From positions 14,027,001-14,091,000 of the forward strand of contig WHVY01000002.1 in assembly GCA_022266195.1 (NCBI GenBank): DNA of 64,000 nt, in the 5' to 3' direction. The stretch is from Tetranychus cinnabarinus (lineage: Eukaryota; Arthropoda; Arachnida; Trombidiformes; Tetranychidae). This document shows positions 49,093 through 59,939 of this stretch, in pieces. Below the pieces are notes generated by a model. That model saw only the letters and a program-made list of their open reading frames with translations, was not told where the DNA came from and did no database searches. Each line of letters begins with the position of its first letter. The first letter of the stretch is position 1. The position numbers and the translations under genes are program-made.

Positions 49093-49308
49093 ATGCTTTG
49101 TTTCCCTTTCGAGACTTATTCTCGTCTAATAACATTGAGCCTGGCGAATCTCAAAGAGTCTCAAAGTTGTGACAATCAGACATCAATTTGGCTCTTGAAC
49201 AGGGAAGGAAGGTTGAAAGGGAAGAACCAAAAGGAAGTTTGGGTTCATTGCAAGGGCCATTGGTTTGCATTGGACTCTAGTCGAGTTGATACACCATTGA
49301 TAATAATG
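49093..49308 (+). CDS. Candidate first exon, unknown protein
   Basis: An ATG-started frame of 72 codons runs to an AATG/GTGAGA sequence at 49308/49309, a good 5' splice site in phase 0. Unspliced, the frame continues to TAA at 49381-49383 (96 codons) with a hydrophobic tail. The predicted exon has an even, rather GC-rich composition for this window (SRLITLSLANLKESQSCDNQ, then EVWVHCKGHWFALDSSRVD). The opposite strand is not open over the same length, unlike most frames here. No downstream acceptor could be paired with confidence and no family is recognised. Confidence 0.24.
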
Positions 49309-49486
49309 GTGAGAAGATTCAGCTTCTTTCCTTTTATTATTACTTTTATTTTGGGCAACCTTTTGCTTTCCCTTTCAATCTAACCTTTTGCCTCCTTTCA
49401 CCGTCAACCTTCATCTTTACTATTCAATTTTCATTTGAATCTCATTTCATTCAGAGAAACCATTACTTTTTGTCACTTCATTTTAT

Positions 49487-49734
49487 AACCTTACACTTTT
49501 ATTGTTGGACTGTCAATAAGATACAAATTGGAATTAGCTTCAAACCTTGCAACAATTGACAGAAATTTAGATTCTTGTTTCACTATTTTCTGCTGCAAAT
49601 GCAAAATGATATTCCAAATTAGTCTGCGATTTTCTGCAAAAATATTCTCCAACATATTCGTGAACCATAATCTAATAATTATTGTCACTCAAATCCAATT
49701 TGAACATTTGTACAATCTTTTCATGATTTAGTTT
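49487..49734. other. Segment open on both strands, possible exon
   Basis: Plus strand: about 80 codons are open to TAG at 49729-49731, hydrophobic towards the end, with an AATAAG acceptor-like site near 49520. Minus strand: 65 codons from GTG at 49688 to TAA at 49491 give an amphipathic, charged peptide (NMLENIFAENRRLIWNIILH). Only one could be genuine. The minus reading looks more protein-like, but a stop lies directly upstream of the GTG and it would need an acceptor at about 49675. Confidence 0.15.
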
Positions 49735-50125
49735 CCTGGTTTAAATGCTTCACCCATTGCTGACTCAACCGACTCAGAGTATTAAATGTTCATTTTTCAA
49801 GAGATTAAGTGATAAAAACCTGAAAAAATCTGGTTGCTCTTTTGGTCAAACAAGCGAAACTCGAAATTAATCACTACTGAGTAGATCCTACACTGACCCA
49901 ACACCAACAAAATAGGTTCCTGTTTATTCCGAATTAAGCCTTTTTTGAATAAAAAATTTCCAATCAATTTTAGTCTCTACGATTTCTTGCTAAATCTTTT
50001 CTCGTTACTTTCACTTCTTTCAAGAGTCTCTCGAGCTTCCAGTGGATAGCGACGATATCTCGTGTTATGTTATTATAATAGTAGGACTATCGAACTAAAC
50101 ATCTTATGATGGTATTGGTCTGAAA

Positions 50126-50398
50126 ATGATTATTAAATGGTTAAGAATGGACGCAACTATTTTTTCTAGAAAACTTAGAAATACCACTTTGAGGGAAAAA
50201 CGAGAAATGCGACTTGATATTTCCCTACTACTCAATTTAGCTGACTTGTCTAGTGACTTAGTGTCATCACTTCAAGTCACAAGACGTGCAATGATCAGAG
50301 AGACTCTTTGTCTTCAGATGCGCTTGTTACGACAACATGTTATGAAAAGTTTCAAATCTTTTCTTTTCGATCGGAATAATCCTTCTGTATGCAAATAA
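50126..50398 (+). CDS. Unrecognised 90-codon ORF
   Basis: A genuine ATG opens a 90-codon frame ending at TAA 50396-50398. It is rich in Arg and Leu with evenly spaced charges (RKLRNTTLREKREMRLD, LSSDLVSSLQVTRRAM, ETLCLQMRLLRQHVMKSF) and would be largely helical and basic. Upstream, TTATTATAATAG near 50070-50085 is TATA-like. The surrounding 350 bp is slightly GC-richer than average. No splice sites are evident and no domain is recognised. Length alone is not significant here, but composition makes it one of the better intact frames. Confidence 0.22.
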   Translation: MIIKWLRMDATIFSRKLRNTTLREKREMRLDISLLLNLADLSSDLVSSLQVTRRAMIRETLCLQMRLLRQHVMKSFKSFLFDRNNPSVCK

Positions 50399-52620
50399 TT
50401 TTGCCTTTTCATTAACAGAACTTACAACTTGTTAAATTAACAAACATTCGATACTTCGAAATTTTACTGAAGAACTGATTAAATGATATTTTTGTTGCCT
50501 GCATGAATTTTAAGAACAAATCATAACTTCAAACTGTAATGATATTACCTTAGGATATTTCGATTGAACTAGCCAACAGTGCTATTGGAGTCTCTAGAGT
50601 TGCTAATAAAATTGCTGTCAAATTGTTATTGCAAATAAGTGTTAATAAAAAAACATGAATGCATTAGCGAATCAATGAAACTTGAAACTTTTTCCATGAG
50701 ATATAAAAGAAGAGAGAAATTACAAAATAAATCAAATTGAATTGAGCAAAAAGAGATTCTGAAAGTTATCAAAATTTCCAATCGTTTCAATGAAAATGAA
50801 TTCTTATTGCGATTCCCTTGAAGGTTTCAACAAATATTCACCATTTAATCACAACTACACAGGATTGCTGATAAAATCTTTCAATACAAAAATAGTATTT
50901 CATCTTTTCTGCAAAGCTCAACATTATCATAACAATAAGTTGATGATTACTGTAAATCCTCATTTAGCCTGCAGGCTCAGCGAATGCATCTTGTGTAAAA
51001 AAGAAAGAAATTTGCTAATTCAATCAACTGAATGAATTGAAACAACAGCCTCATTTAATCAGATTAGATTATTTTCAATCCAATTTTATTACCTTTCTTC
51101 ACACCAGCCTTGCATCAAATAGCAAATAGATATTGAAAAATTTTGAAAAAGTTTATTTGCTCATTGAATTATTGTTGAAAAGGTTTAACTTGCAAGTGAA
51201 AATGATGAGCAAGAACAGATGAAAGATAAAATGAATCAAAATGAAAAGAAGAGGAAGAAAAAGAAAAAGAAAAGATAATTCTTTGCATTTGGATATAAAA
51301 CCAGAATTAATGTCATATCATTATTATTATTTATAGTCTTGTTGGTTGCAATTCAATGGCGAAGCCCTGGTTCAGGGTAACAACAATTGCTAAGCTCATC
51401 TTTTTTTCTCAATTAAACAACTTTAATGGTTAAACAGCTTTAATCAGTTGCAATTGTTTACCAATCATGATGATCATCATGATGATAACATCAATTTCAC
51501 ATCAATTTAAGCTTCGCTTATCATTCACCTTTACTCAACACACAATAAGAGTTTTTAATCTGATTAATAGGATAATAAACGGAAAGAAAAGGTAAGAAGA
51601 ACCATTTGAGTTTCGCTTTTCTCTTTTCACTCAGATCTTGAAAGAGATTCATTTTTGTTGACTAATGAGCTTAACAATCAACAATTTGCAAACAAAGTTA
51701 AGGCCAACCTTGATCAGCCTCTTGTGATGAGAGGCTCAGTGCAGGCTTGGTCTGTTGCGTGCTTATCCATGTAATTTCAAGTAAACATTTTGTTCGAATT
51801 TGATTTTTTCGAAGTTTTGCAAAACATCTTTTTTCAATCAAATTGCTATTTGATCTAATCATTAACTTTTAACGATTTTACAGTTCGATTGATGTCATGC
51901 TTTTGATGACAACAAATGCAAAGTTGCCATGAACTCGAATTAAAGTAATTTTGAAACATTTTCTTGCTTCTTTTTCTCGATAGAGATTTATCCTCTTCTC
52001 TCCTTTTCTCTGAAAATGATGCAGTTTTCAAGATGAATTCATCTCGTCATTATACTTGACAGTAAATTGGCTTTGTTTGACTCTGGTTCGGGTTATTTTT
52101 GCATTAAAAGATTAAGGATTAATTTTTATTACCGATTAGAAATCGATTTACCGTTAATATTAACTTTTAATGGATATTATTAGTTTGACCAATCCACTAG
52201 AGAATCGGTATGGGAAAAGCGAATATAAAAAAACAAAAATAAGATTAACTTTTGTATTACAATGGATAAATTGGATTGTGAGGAGAGAAAATAGTAATAA
52301 AAGTAATGGCGAGATTAGTCGACAATTGAAACGAAATTAAGGTTTGTAATTTAGTAAAATGCACAATGAAATATTTGGACAAAAGTTGAACAATAAAATT
52401 GAATTTCAATTGTACAAGGCAAACAGCTCTTGCATCTCAATTTAATTCGTTCTCGAGACATGACCATAAATAGGTATAAGAGTTGGTATGGAAGCAATGA
52501 CCCAATGAAGCCTCATTCAACATGAACCAAATGAGATAAAATAAAATGTAGAGCTAAAGTATCGAGTCAAGTTTGATTGACTTTACAGCTTTATTGTTTC
52601 AAGAAGTGTAAATGTCATTG

Positions 52621-52648
52621 GATTTGCATTATTATTGAAACAAGAAAC
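52621..52648 (-). repeat. Dispersed motif, copy 6
   Basis: On plus this reads GATTTGCATTATTATTGAAA, then CAAGAAAC. It is the reverse complement of the consensus with GTTTCAAT in place of GTCACAAT. Confidence 0.55.
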
Positions 52649-54295
52649 TTGTAATACATTTGCTAGTCAATTGACCTGTTAATGTGTTGAGAATGATTGA
52701 CTCGGTTCCATCAAATCTATTCAAGGAATTGTTACATTCCGATTTGAAAAATGGCTCATTTTGAGCTCTGCTTTAAAGTTTGGGGCAATCTTTGATTCAG
52801 ACTGATCAGTAGTGTTTGGATGGGTTCTGAAAAGGCTTAAATTCAGACTGCTTTCACTGTATTTGAAATTCTTTCGATTCGATTGTTTCTTTGGTTAATG
52901 ACAAAATCCAAGAATCGAGAGAAACAAGGAGCCGGTAACGCCGTCTGTTGATCAACTCGCCATGTTAAACATTGACATTGAACTACTTTAGTTTCCATAA
53001 ACAAGAAACTTATTTAAACCTAAATGAAATACTGTATTGAAAAGTCATTTGATTAGTAATTAATATTGAAGCAAAGAAGCCTTTTAATTAATCAACTTTA
53101 TTGGGTCAACAGAAGTTCAACATTTCACAAATGGAAATAATTAATCAATTTGGTCATCTAAAAGAAATGCAAAAGGCTCAATCAACACTTGTAAATGCAA
53201 TTTTTGAAAACTTAAAACATCTTCGATCTAAACTGCAATTGAAACTTTTCTCAAAACATCAACAAGGATAAGTTTCAGTTTCAGCAAATTAAAGCTCAAA
53301 ACAATCTTCCAGTTTGACGAAAACACCTAATTAATAATCGAATTTTCCTTCAAAATGATTTTTGATTCAATCACAAATGTAAAGATTTCTTGATTGGTAA
53401 AAATCTGAACCAGATTCAGTTTCTTGCCTTGAGCCAAACAAGAGTCATCAAATTTCAAGTCAACCCAAGTTAATCAACATGCGAACCTTTAGATTAACCA
53501 TCAACCATGAAAATAGATCATAAAAACAAAACATGAAAAAAGTCATTTTCACCATAAAATCGAAGCAAAAGAGGAAGATGAAAATGAAAGTTTATTCATA
53601 AAATGAGAAGCAAATGAAAACAATTGAATAAAATGCTAAAGATGAACCTTCAAGACCCAACTTATTGTAATACATAAATAATGCAAACAAGAGACCAAAG
53701 TGTAGACTTGAATATTAGTTGAAAAGTAAAATGTAAATGATAACAATATTAGGATCAATTTATTATGCTGTTAAATGCATTTAAAGTGATTTTCCTTTCA
53801 ATTTTTCTTTTCTTTAAAATTTAAACTTTTCTCTCTCAACCTCTCTGCTCTTTACACTCTTTAAATCCTCAAGGCATCTTTGGTGTTGTTAATCATGCTG
53901 GAAACATCATCATCAACAACAACAACACAATAATAACATCAAACAACGATTGTACGAGAATCGGTCAACACGATAACTAAAATAGCTCTCTCACGATCAA
54001 TCTCATACAGTGCGTGTTACGGTTCAAAATTGGCTTTACCCAAAAAAATTGGAACAACAACAACAAGCGAAACTAGTTTTTTAATTCACATCTCTTTAAC
54101 TCTCAGAGCTTTTTCTTGCCCTTTACACCAATCAAGAGGTTGAACCATTTTCTTAATAGTTTTTTCTTCTTCTTCTTCTCTTCCCTTCTCAGGTCATTTA
54201 ATATGTTCATGTCCATATGGTGAGCTCTTGAATATTTTTTAACTTCTGATCTTTGTTCCTATCTACAGATCCAAAGATGTAAAGATGATAGGCAA

Positions 54296-54314
54296 AGAAG
54301 AAGAAGAAGAAGAA
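54296..54314. repeat. (GAA)n microsatellite
   Basis: Six consecutive GAA triplets. Confidence 0.9.
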
Positions 54315-55569
54315 AAGGAAGAGAAAAGGTTAATATTGACTTGTATTTTCAATTCTTGTATTGAGTACAATCGACTAGCCAGGTCAGGTTCAAAGGTATG
54401 GAGAAGAAGAAAAAAGACTGACCCATCCTTGATCATCTTGAATCCATGCTGTCCACTTTTCTTTCTTCTCTTTTCTTCTCATTCTTTTTCTTTTTTTCCA
54501 TGACATTATTAAACCTTTTCTCCCGTCATCTTCCATAATCATCTTTCAAACCTAATCTGTTCTTATCCATGGGTCAAATTCACACACTTTTACCTGCCCT
54601 TGACCAAATAGTTTCACCTAGAATAACTTACTCTTGACCCAAGTAAAACCAAGTTCAACACTTGTAAAAATTGAAACTTTTTTTGTTTAAAAAAACTCTC
54701 AAAACACTTTTTTTCATCATTTACAAGTCGCTTCCTTGAGTGAAAATAAAACTTTGATGCAACTGGTTAAACTGAGTCTAAATTGAAAGGTAAATGTTTA
54801 AAAAAAAATTGAGACAAAAGGTAAACTTGAAATTGGATCAAATTTAACGAGAAAGGCTCTTGTTTAGGCGAGTAAAGAGTATAAATTGAAATTTAATTAT
54901 AATTTTAGATGAAAGATGAATGCTGATAGGCGATGTAAAAGGTGTGTTACCTTTCAAGGTTTTGTGCTTTTCTACTATTGAATCGCATTATCATCATTAT
55001 AAATACATATTATTCAAGTTGAACTTTTTGTGCCCTTCTTTTGCCCTTGGCAACATTATTTGTTTGGTAAACAACAACATCAACAACAATCTGCAAATAA
55101 ACTTGATTGCCTGTCCACAAACCCAAAGGTGAATATAGAGAAAAGGTAGAAAAAGAAAGAAGAAGAAAAAAAAAGTTGATTTCATTTTCCAACAGTCGTT
55201 CACTCTCAGCCATGAATATTATTGCTCCAGTCATCATCATCAACATTCATCGGTAATAACAGTATTGCACTTTTTACCTTGATTCAAACTTTTTTCCTTT
55301 CGCCTAATGATTCCAGGTCAGGCAAGCATTCAACCTTTCGCCCTGACAATTCGCTATCTTTTTCCGCTCTCTTTGTAGATATTATTCACCAAAAGTCAAG
55401 AACTAGCCTCGAATTAGGACAAGCAAATTAAATCTCTTCATCATTATCCATCATCATAGCCATTACTTTGTAGTTTGCCACTAATCGTTGTTCATTCAAC
55501 TACGAAAAACTTTTTCCCTTCTCTTCGCCTTATTTCACAAAACAGTCAAACTTGTTTACTATAATTTAA

Positions 55570-55800
55570 CCCAAGAGCATCCCATGTCTTTGGCCTGTCA
55601 AGTTACTCGTTACTGGCTGTCTCTTTGCGCTCCATTCAAACCGTGTTTACTTGTCCTGTGAGACTCGAAATTTGATCATGCAAATGGTCTTCTTTCATCT
55701 CTTTTTTAGGTCTCGTCTCGTCGTCTTACTTTTTCTCTCTGTTGCCGTTTCCATTACATTTTGGGCACATCTTGATTTCAACTGTAAACTTTGCCTTTAA
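55570..55800 (+). CDS. Candidate exon pair or 76-codon frame, membrane-like
   Basis: The frame is open from just after a TAA at 55567 to TAA at 55798-55800. It is GC-richer than its surroundings and has a strongly hydrophobic end (LVVLLFLSVAVSITFW). It lacks an early ATG. Inside it lies a possible 52-nt intron: CCT/GTGAGA at 55657/55658 and CTTTCATCTCTTTTTTAG ending at 55709, a very good acceptor. Removing it shifts frame, and the downstream exon then stays open to a TAA a few codons beyond 55800. Both readings are therefore possible. The protein is not recognised. Confidence 0.2.
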   Translation, partial: PKSIPCLWPVKLLVTGCLFALHSNRVYLSCETRNLIMQMVFFHLFFRSRLVVLLFLSVAVSITFWAHLDFNCKLCL

Positions 55801-56250
55801 ATAAATATTTAGACTCATGTAACCTTATGATGGACACTTGACTTGCAATTTACACTTATGGAGAGGGAAAAAGTTCATGGCTTTCCGTCACCAAACATTA
55901 ACCATTTCAATGGTTTGCTGTTTTGCTTTAAACATCGTTATCTTTCATCTTTTCCAATTAAAAGAAACTTTTACTCTTAAAGGGCCCAGATGAACATTGT
56001 TAGCATATTTTGTTTGTGCCAATGTTTTCTTCTCTTGAAACCATTTTCTAAATCATAAACTGACCTTTAGCCCAACATTCGAGAAAAAACCTTTTGTTTT
56101 TACTTGAGCAACCAAAACAACTGGTTAACTCTCTACTCAAGAAGAATATCATTAACATTATTACCATCATGATCTTCATTTCATTTCATTTACAGAGCAA
56201 AGTCTTAGTCTCCAAGATGCCTTAACAAGTGAGTCGCCTATCTTTGCCTC

Positions 56251-56771
56251 TTGAAAACAAATCATTTGCTTAAACTAGACTTTAGTTTCAAGTTTCCTGA
56301 CAACCTTTTCAATCTCTTTGCATGGCTAAACTTGAAACTCATTGGCAGCCATAAAAGTAAAGACGCTTTACTCAGTTTACATCGAGACAATCTGATGGGA
56401 CGGATAAAAAGTGATCGAGAAAAGGGCAAGGAAATTGCGAGAAAATGTTTCCATGTAACTTTACTTTTTTCAATCTGACAAAAGACACAAACTGATGAAA
56501 ATAAATTGATCATTTGTGTATTGAAAAAGGTTTCAGTGTTTTGCGCATTTTAATGGCGATAAGGGAAAAGACGAAATTGATGGAAAACAAAGTAAAGACA
56601 TTTAATCATTTAGTTTGCCTCATACAATTCACTATCATGCCATTTTTAGGATTTATTACATGTCCATCATCTTTTGCAAAATTTTCTGTGAAAATTCAAT
56701 CCGTCTTATCATGCTTCCTTAGCAACTGTACCACTTTGGTTTTGTATGCATTGAAATGGAGTTTCTCGTGA
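56251..56771 (+). CDS. Two adjacent unrecognised open frames
   Basis: The frame at 56251-56478 (75 codons, TTG start) is mixed and basic at its C-end (RDNLMGRIKSDREKGKEIAR). The frame at 56514-56771 (85 codons) is more hydrophobic, with several Cys (LGFITCPSSFAKF, SVLSCFLSNCTTLVLY), and ends 42 bp before the inverted-repeat element. They are in different frames and no convincing donor-acceptor pair joins them. They may be exons of one membrane protein, or chance. Confidence 0.13.
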
Positions 56772-56807
56772 AGGATTATCCATACTCCATGTGGGTTCGA
56801 GTTGAGC

Positions 56808-56813
56808 TCAGCA
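56808..56813 (+). repeat. Possible left target duplication TCAGCA
   Basis: A 6-bp match to 57133-57138 flanks the inverted-repeat element. It is short, and the right terminus would then carry two extra bases, so it is tentative. Confidence 0.35.
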
Positions 56814-57132
56814 CAAAGAGGAGCAAGAGATAGCACGACGAGGTAAACAGTGGAAAAATGAGATAAGGTCAACTTAAAATCTCGCTGATAGAGGGCAATG
56901 AAGTTTATTGAAAAACGCATACAAGTACATATACGAAACCGTTTACAGATTCAGCAGAAAGCTAAGAAAAGAAAGATAATCGTAAAAAAATTATAAAAAA
57001 TTAACTTTAAATTAAAGAGGTTAACGTTATCTTTAATTTTTTTCATTGCCATCTATCAGCGAGATGTTAAATTAGCCCTTATCTCAGTTTTCACCCTTTA
57101 CCTCCTCGTGCAGTCTCTTGTTACTCTTTGGG
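56814..57132. mobile_element. Short inverted-repeat (foldback/MITE) element
   Basis: The left arm 56814-56903 and the reverse complement of the right arm 57042-57132 align over about 90 bp with roughly 80% identity and two single-base gaps. Shared blocks are CAAAGAG, CAAGAGA, GCACGA, GAGGTAAA, TGAGATAAG and the nearly perfect ATCTCGCTGATAGA(G/T)GGCAATGAA. The loop of about 140 bp is AT-rich with smaller nested inverted words (AAAGATAAT / GTTATCTTT). The structure fits a non-autonomous DNA transposon with long terminal inverted repeats. The superfamily is not assignable because the outer ends fade gradually. The transcript would form a strong stem. Confidence 0.8.
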
Positions 57133-57639
57133 TCAGCATCACATTTTCTGATGGTGGGTTTGTTTTTCTTGCGGAAATGTTGTTTAAACCTTTCTGTAAC
57201 TTTCGTTGCTGGCCGACCAACGTTAAAGGCAGGAAGTTGAAGTTGAACATTTCAACAACAGATGGAGACTCATTGCCAATTAAAGGCAATCACCTTAACC
57301 TGCCATCTAGGGGAACAAACTTGAAAGTGCACGAACATTCGAGTTGAGCAGATATAACAGTAAATTTCATTCGTTTTCATCATCTTCTGTTTTTACGTTG
57401 AAAAGTGAAACTCTCAAGGATGAAGCAAGTATTGAGTAGCAAATTGAAATGTTGAACAATTATCAATCATCATTAATCTTGTAAGTGTAAGGAAACTTAC
57501 CTTGTGCCTGGGATTCAGTCATGATCTTATTGTGACAAAACAACGCGTTAGTCATGAAATAAACTTGACGAAATTGGATCATTAATCAATAATCATCGGT
57601 ACAACAGAGGAAAAGAGCGTAAACAAAAACTGAAAACAA

Positions 57640-57703
57640 ATGATGGATTACTATTTGTGTGTTTTTATTGCAATTGGATTTTTTCACGTCTCATCAACAA
57701 CAG
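57640..57703 (+). CDS. Candidate signal-peptide first exon of a secreted protein
   Basis: ATGATG in good context (ACAAATGATGG) opens 21 codons reading M-M-D-Y-Y followed by the hydrophobic LCVFIAIGFF and then HVSSTT. This is a compact signal peptide with a polar cleavage region. It ends at ACAG/GTTAGT (57703/57704), a good 5' splice site in phase 1, the usual phase after signal-peptide exons. If unspliced, the frame stops at once (GGT TAG). A possible acceptor, CAATTTTGCTGTAG, ends at 57920. The exon beyond it is open in all three frames for some length, but the phase-compatible one closes after about 25 codons. The family is unknown. Confidence 0.32.
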
Positions 57704-57920
57704 GTTAGTAAAAAGTTGATTTTAATAAAATTTTCAACCAACCGAGGCAAGTTCATCAACTATTAGAAACGCCAAACTTCTGTAAAAATATCAAAGCAAT
57801 GAAATTTAACGAATGTGATACATAATAATGTCGTGAGACGACTTTTGAACTAGCAAAAGACGAATAAAGTTATCGGTCAAAAAAGTCTTAACAGTTGCTT
57901 ACAAGTCAATTTTGCTGTAG

Positions 57921-58140
57921 ATTCCAATAATTGCGTGCTCAGCAGTCAACCCATTGTCAGAGTTTCCATATTTTTGCTTCTCTTTCATATTATTTGATAT
58001 CAAGTTTTCCATCAACGTTCCAACATTGCCTTTCGGCGTGGAACAAATTGCTCATTTTTGCTATCGAAAACTGCAAGTTGAAACTTCATAAATTCACTGA
58101 ACCTGAAGCAAGAGCTTTACAAAATCTAGTTTCGTTGTAA
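57921..58140 (+). CDS. Candidate second exon after 57703, frame uncertain
   Basis: After the acceptor-like site ending at 57920 all three frames are open: the frame continuing phase 1 closes at TGA near 57996-57998, the phase-0 frame near 58088-58090, and a third frame opens at TTG 57930 and runs to TAA at 58138-58140 (69 codons, ending TEPEARALQNLVSL). The segment is richer in GC than its flanks. The longest frames do not match the phase of the upstream candidate exon, so the pair cannot be joined cleanly. Either an error, an extra micro-exon or independence is possible. Confidence 0.18.
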
Positions 58141-59175
58141 TCTAAACATTTATTATTTTGAAAATAAATTCTGATAACTTTGGAGTAAACAATATTTTAT
58201 GGTAAATTTTAGTCGCTTGCTTTTCTCATTTAAAGGTGTGAAAAATTGTTGCTCATTTGTTTGTCAGGTCAATAAGGATACTTTCAAGATTCATATATTG
58301 AAATGTTATCAAGATATTAATAATGATAAAAGAAACAACAGGGAAGTGTTAACGGTTTAATATGTTTTTGTCTTGAAAAATGGGAAAAACTTTTACATGT
58401 AAAGACTTTTCCATTTCTTTTCATTTCTCAAACTTTTTTCCTTGATACCGAGATAATGGGAATATGTAAATGAATTCCCATGAGTTGTCATTCTTAATTT
58501 TGAAAATTGTTTTTCAAATTCGCAAATAAAGTTTACTGTAAAAGTTTGCCTTTTCATTTTTGCGGTTCTTTGCCCAAACAAGGTAAAATTTATTTGAGGT
58601 TAAAAAGGCATCTTTAGGTTAATCGAGTTACAATGTCTTCAGCAAACTCTGCTCATCTACTGACGTGAGCCTTGAACTTGCAAGACCAAGGTTTAACAGT
58701 TATTAGTTTAAACTGGCATTTTTATGGGCAAAACTTGAAATCTAAAAAGATAATCTGATTAAGATGTGCGAATGAGCAAAATGGTAAAAGCTTCAAGTCA
58801 GGTATATTTAGCACAAGACTTGAAAGGAATCATGGTGAAAATGCACTTTTCATGAAACAAGTTGATTCAACAAAAGTGTTAATAAAAGTATAAAAATGAT
58901 ATAAATGGCAATATGAAAGAGGGAAAAACTTTAAATGACAATTTACACATTTCCAAGCATTTCAAGTTAACGCATTTACAGAATCAATAAAATCTGAATT
59001 TCCGATTGGCAAACGACATTTATTGAGTTCATTTTGAGATTGAAATTTTCGTCTCGAAATTTTCCATGTAAATTGCTCGAAATGATTGTGATAATAAGTG
59101 AAATTGAACTTCGAATTACATGAAATTTCAATTGCCTGAAGAGAGCTTTAAAAGGATCAAGAAAATTATTCGACG

Positions 59176-59184
59176 GTAAAAAAG
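59176..59184 (+). repeat. Possible left target duplication GTAAAAAAG
   Basis: A 9-bp perfect match to 59744-59752, flanking the inverted-repeat element. It contains an A run, so its weight as evidence is limited. Confidence 0.5.
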
Positions 59185-59743
59185 ATTTGGGTTATTTTGA
59201 GCAAAGAGCTTTGAGCAAAAACCTTTTGCGCTAAGACATTTAAGAGCAAAACTGATTAGAGCAAACACAATTTTAAACTCAGGTTTAGTTTTTGCGATAA
59301 TCGAGATCAAAGTTGAAACTTTCACCGGCTTTTGTTCAATTATGGAAGCAGATTTTTCATCAAACTCAATTAAATGATGTAAATTTCGATGAAAAATCAG
59401 AAAACGTACAGCCGATCACTTCGATTTTCAGTTAGATCGACTGCTTTCTGTGGCCGTAAAAGTTAGAGCTTAAACTTATCATTCGTGGATAAAAATTGTT
59501 GGTACACACCAATGTTTTAACACTTTTTTCAGTTTATCGACAGTTCTATTGATTTTGACCATTCATTAGATGTTATTATCGATTATAAAATTAATATGAT
59601 ATATTTTTTGTAGGATCTTGAATGATCTAAAAATTTAAGAATGATCTCTGAAAATTTTCAACAATTTTTGAGCAAAATTTGCTCAAATCTTCTTAGCGCA
59701 AACGGATTTTGCTCAAATCTTTTTGCTCAATTTGACCAACACC
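59185..59743. mobile_element. Inverted-repeat DNA element with GAGCAAA subterminal repeats
   Basis: The left arm (about 59197-59275) and the reverse complement of the right arm (about 59660-59730) share TTGAGCAAA(G/A)AG, TTTGAGCAAAA, TTTGCGCTAAGA and further GAGCAAA words in the same order. GAGCAAA or its complement occurs about nine times. A 9-bp duplication, GTAAAAAAG, flanks the proposed ends. Long inverted repeats with a 9-bp duplication would suit a Mutator-like element, but the outermost bases match only partly. There is no transposase frame inside. The interior (59290-59405) is related to 40605-40727. Confidence 0.68.
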
Positions 59744-59752
59744 GTAAAAAAG
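59744..59752 (+). repeat. Possible right target duplication GTAAAAAAG
   Basis: This is the partner of 59176-59184, directly after the right arm. Confidence 0.5.
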
Positions 59753-59939
59753 TCAAGAACAATAACAAAGTGATTAGAAAGCTTAATGCGAATAACAAAG
59801 TTTTGCTTTTCATCGAAAAATTTTCAGTTCGAAAAGATTTCAAGTTTTCGAAGAAAAAATAGAGAAAAATTTTCAGCTCAATTTTTCTATCGACAATGAG
59901 TTTGAATAGTTTATCGATGCGTCTCATTCCCAGCTTTAC

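Larger units (their letters stand above)
50399..55566. other. Non-coding stretch
   Basis: Includes a dispersed-motif copy at 52621-52648, a related degenerate one near 53664-53690, and a (GAA)n run at 54296-54314. The frames listed by translation here have no motif or splice support. Confidence 0.55.

Noticed and set aside
56785..56812. GGGTTCGAGTTGAGCTC as a tRNA-like B box at the edge of the inverted-repeat element
   Set aside because: No A box upstream at the right distance. The word TTCGAGTTGAGC also recurs at 57339 without tRNA context.
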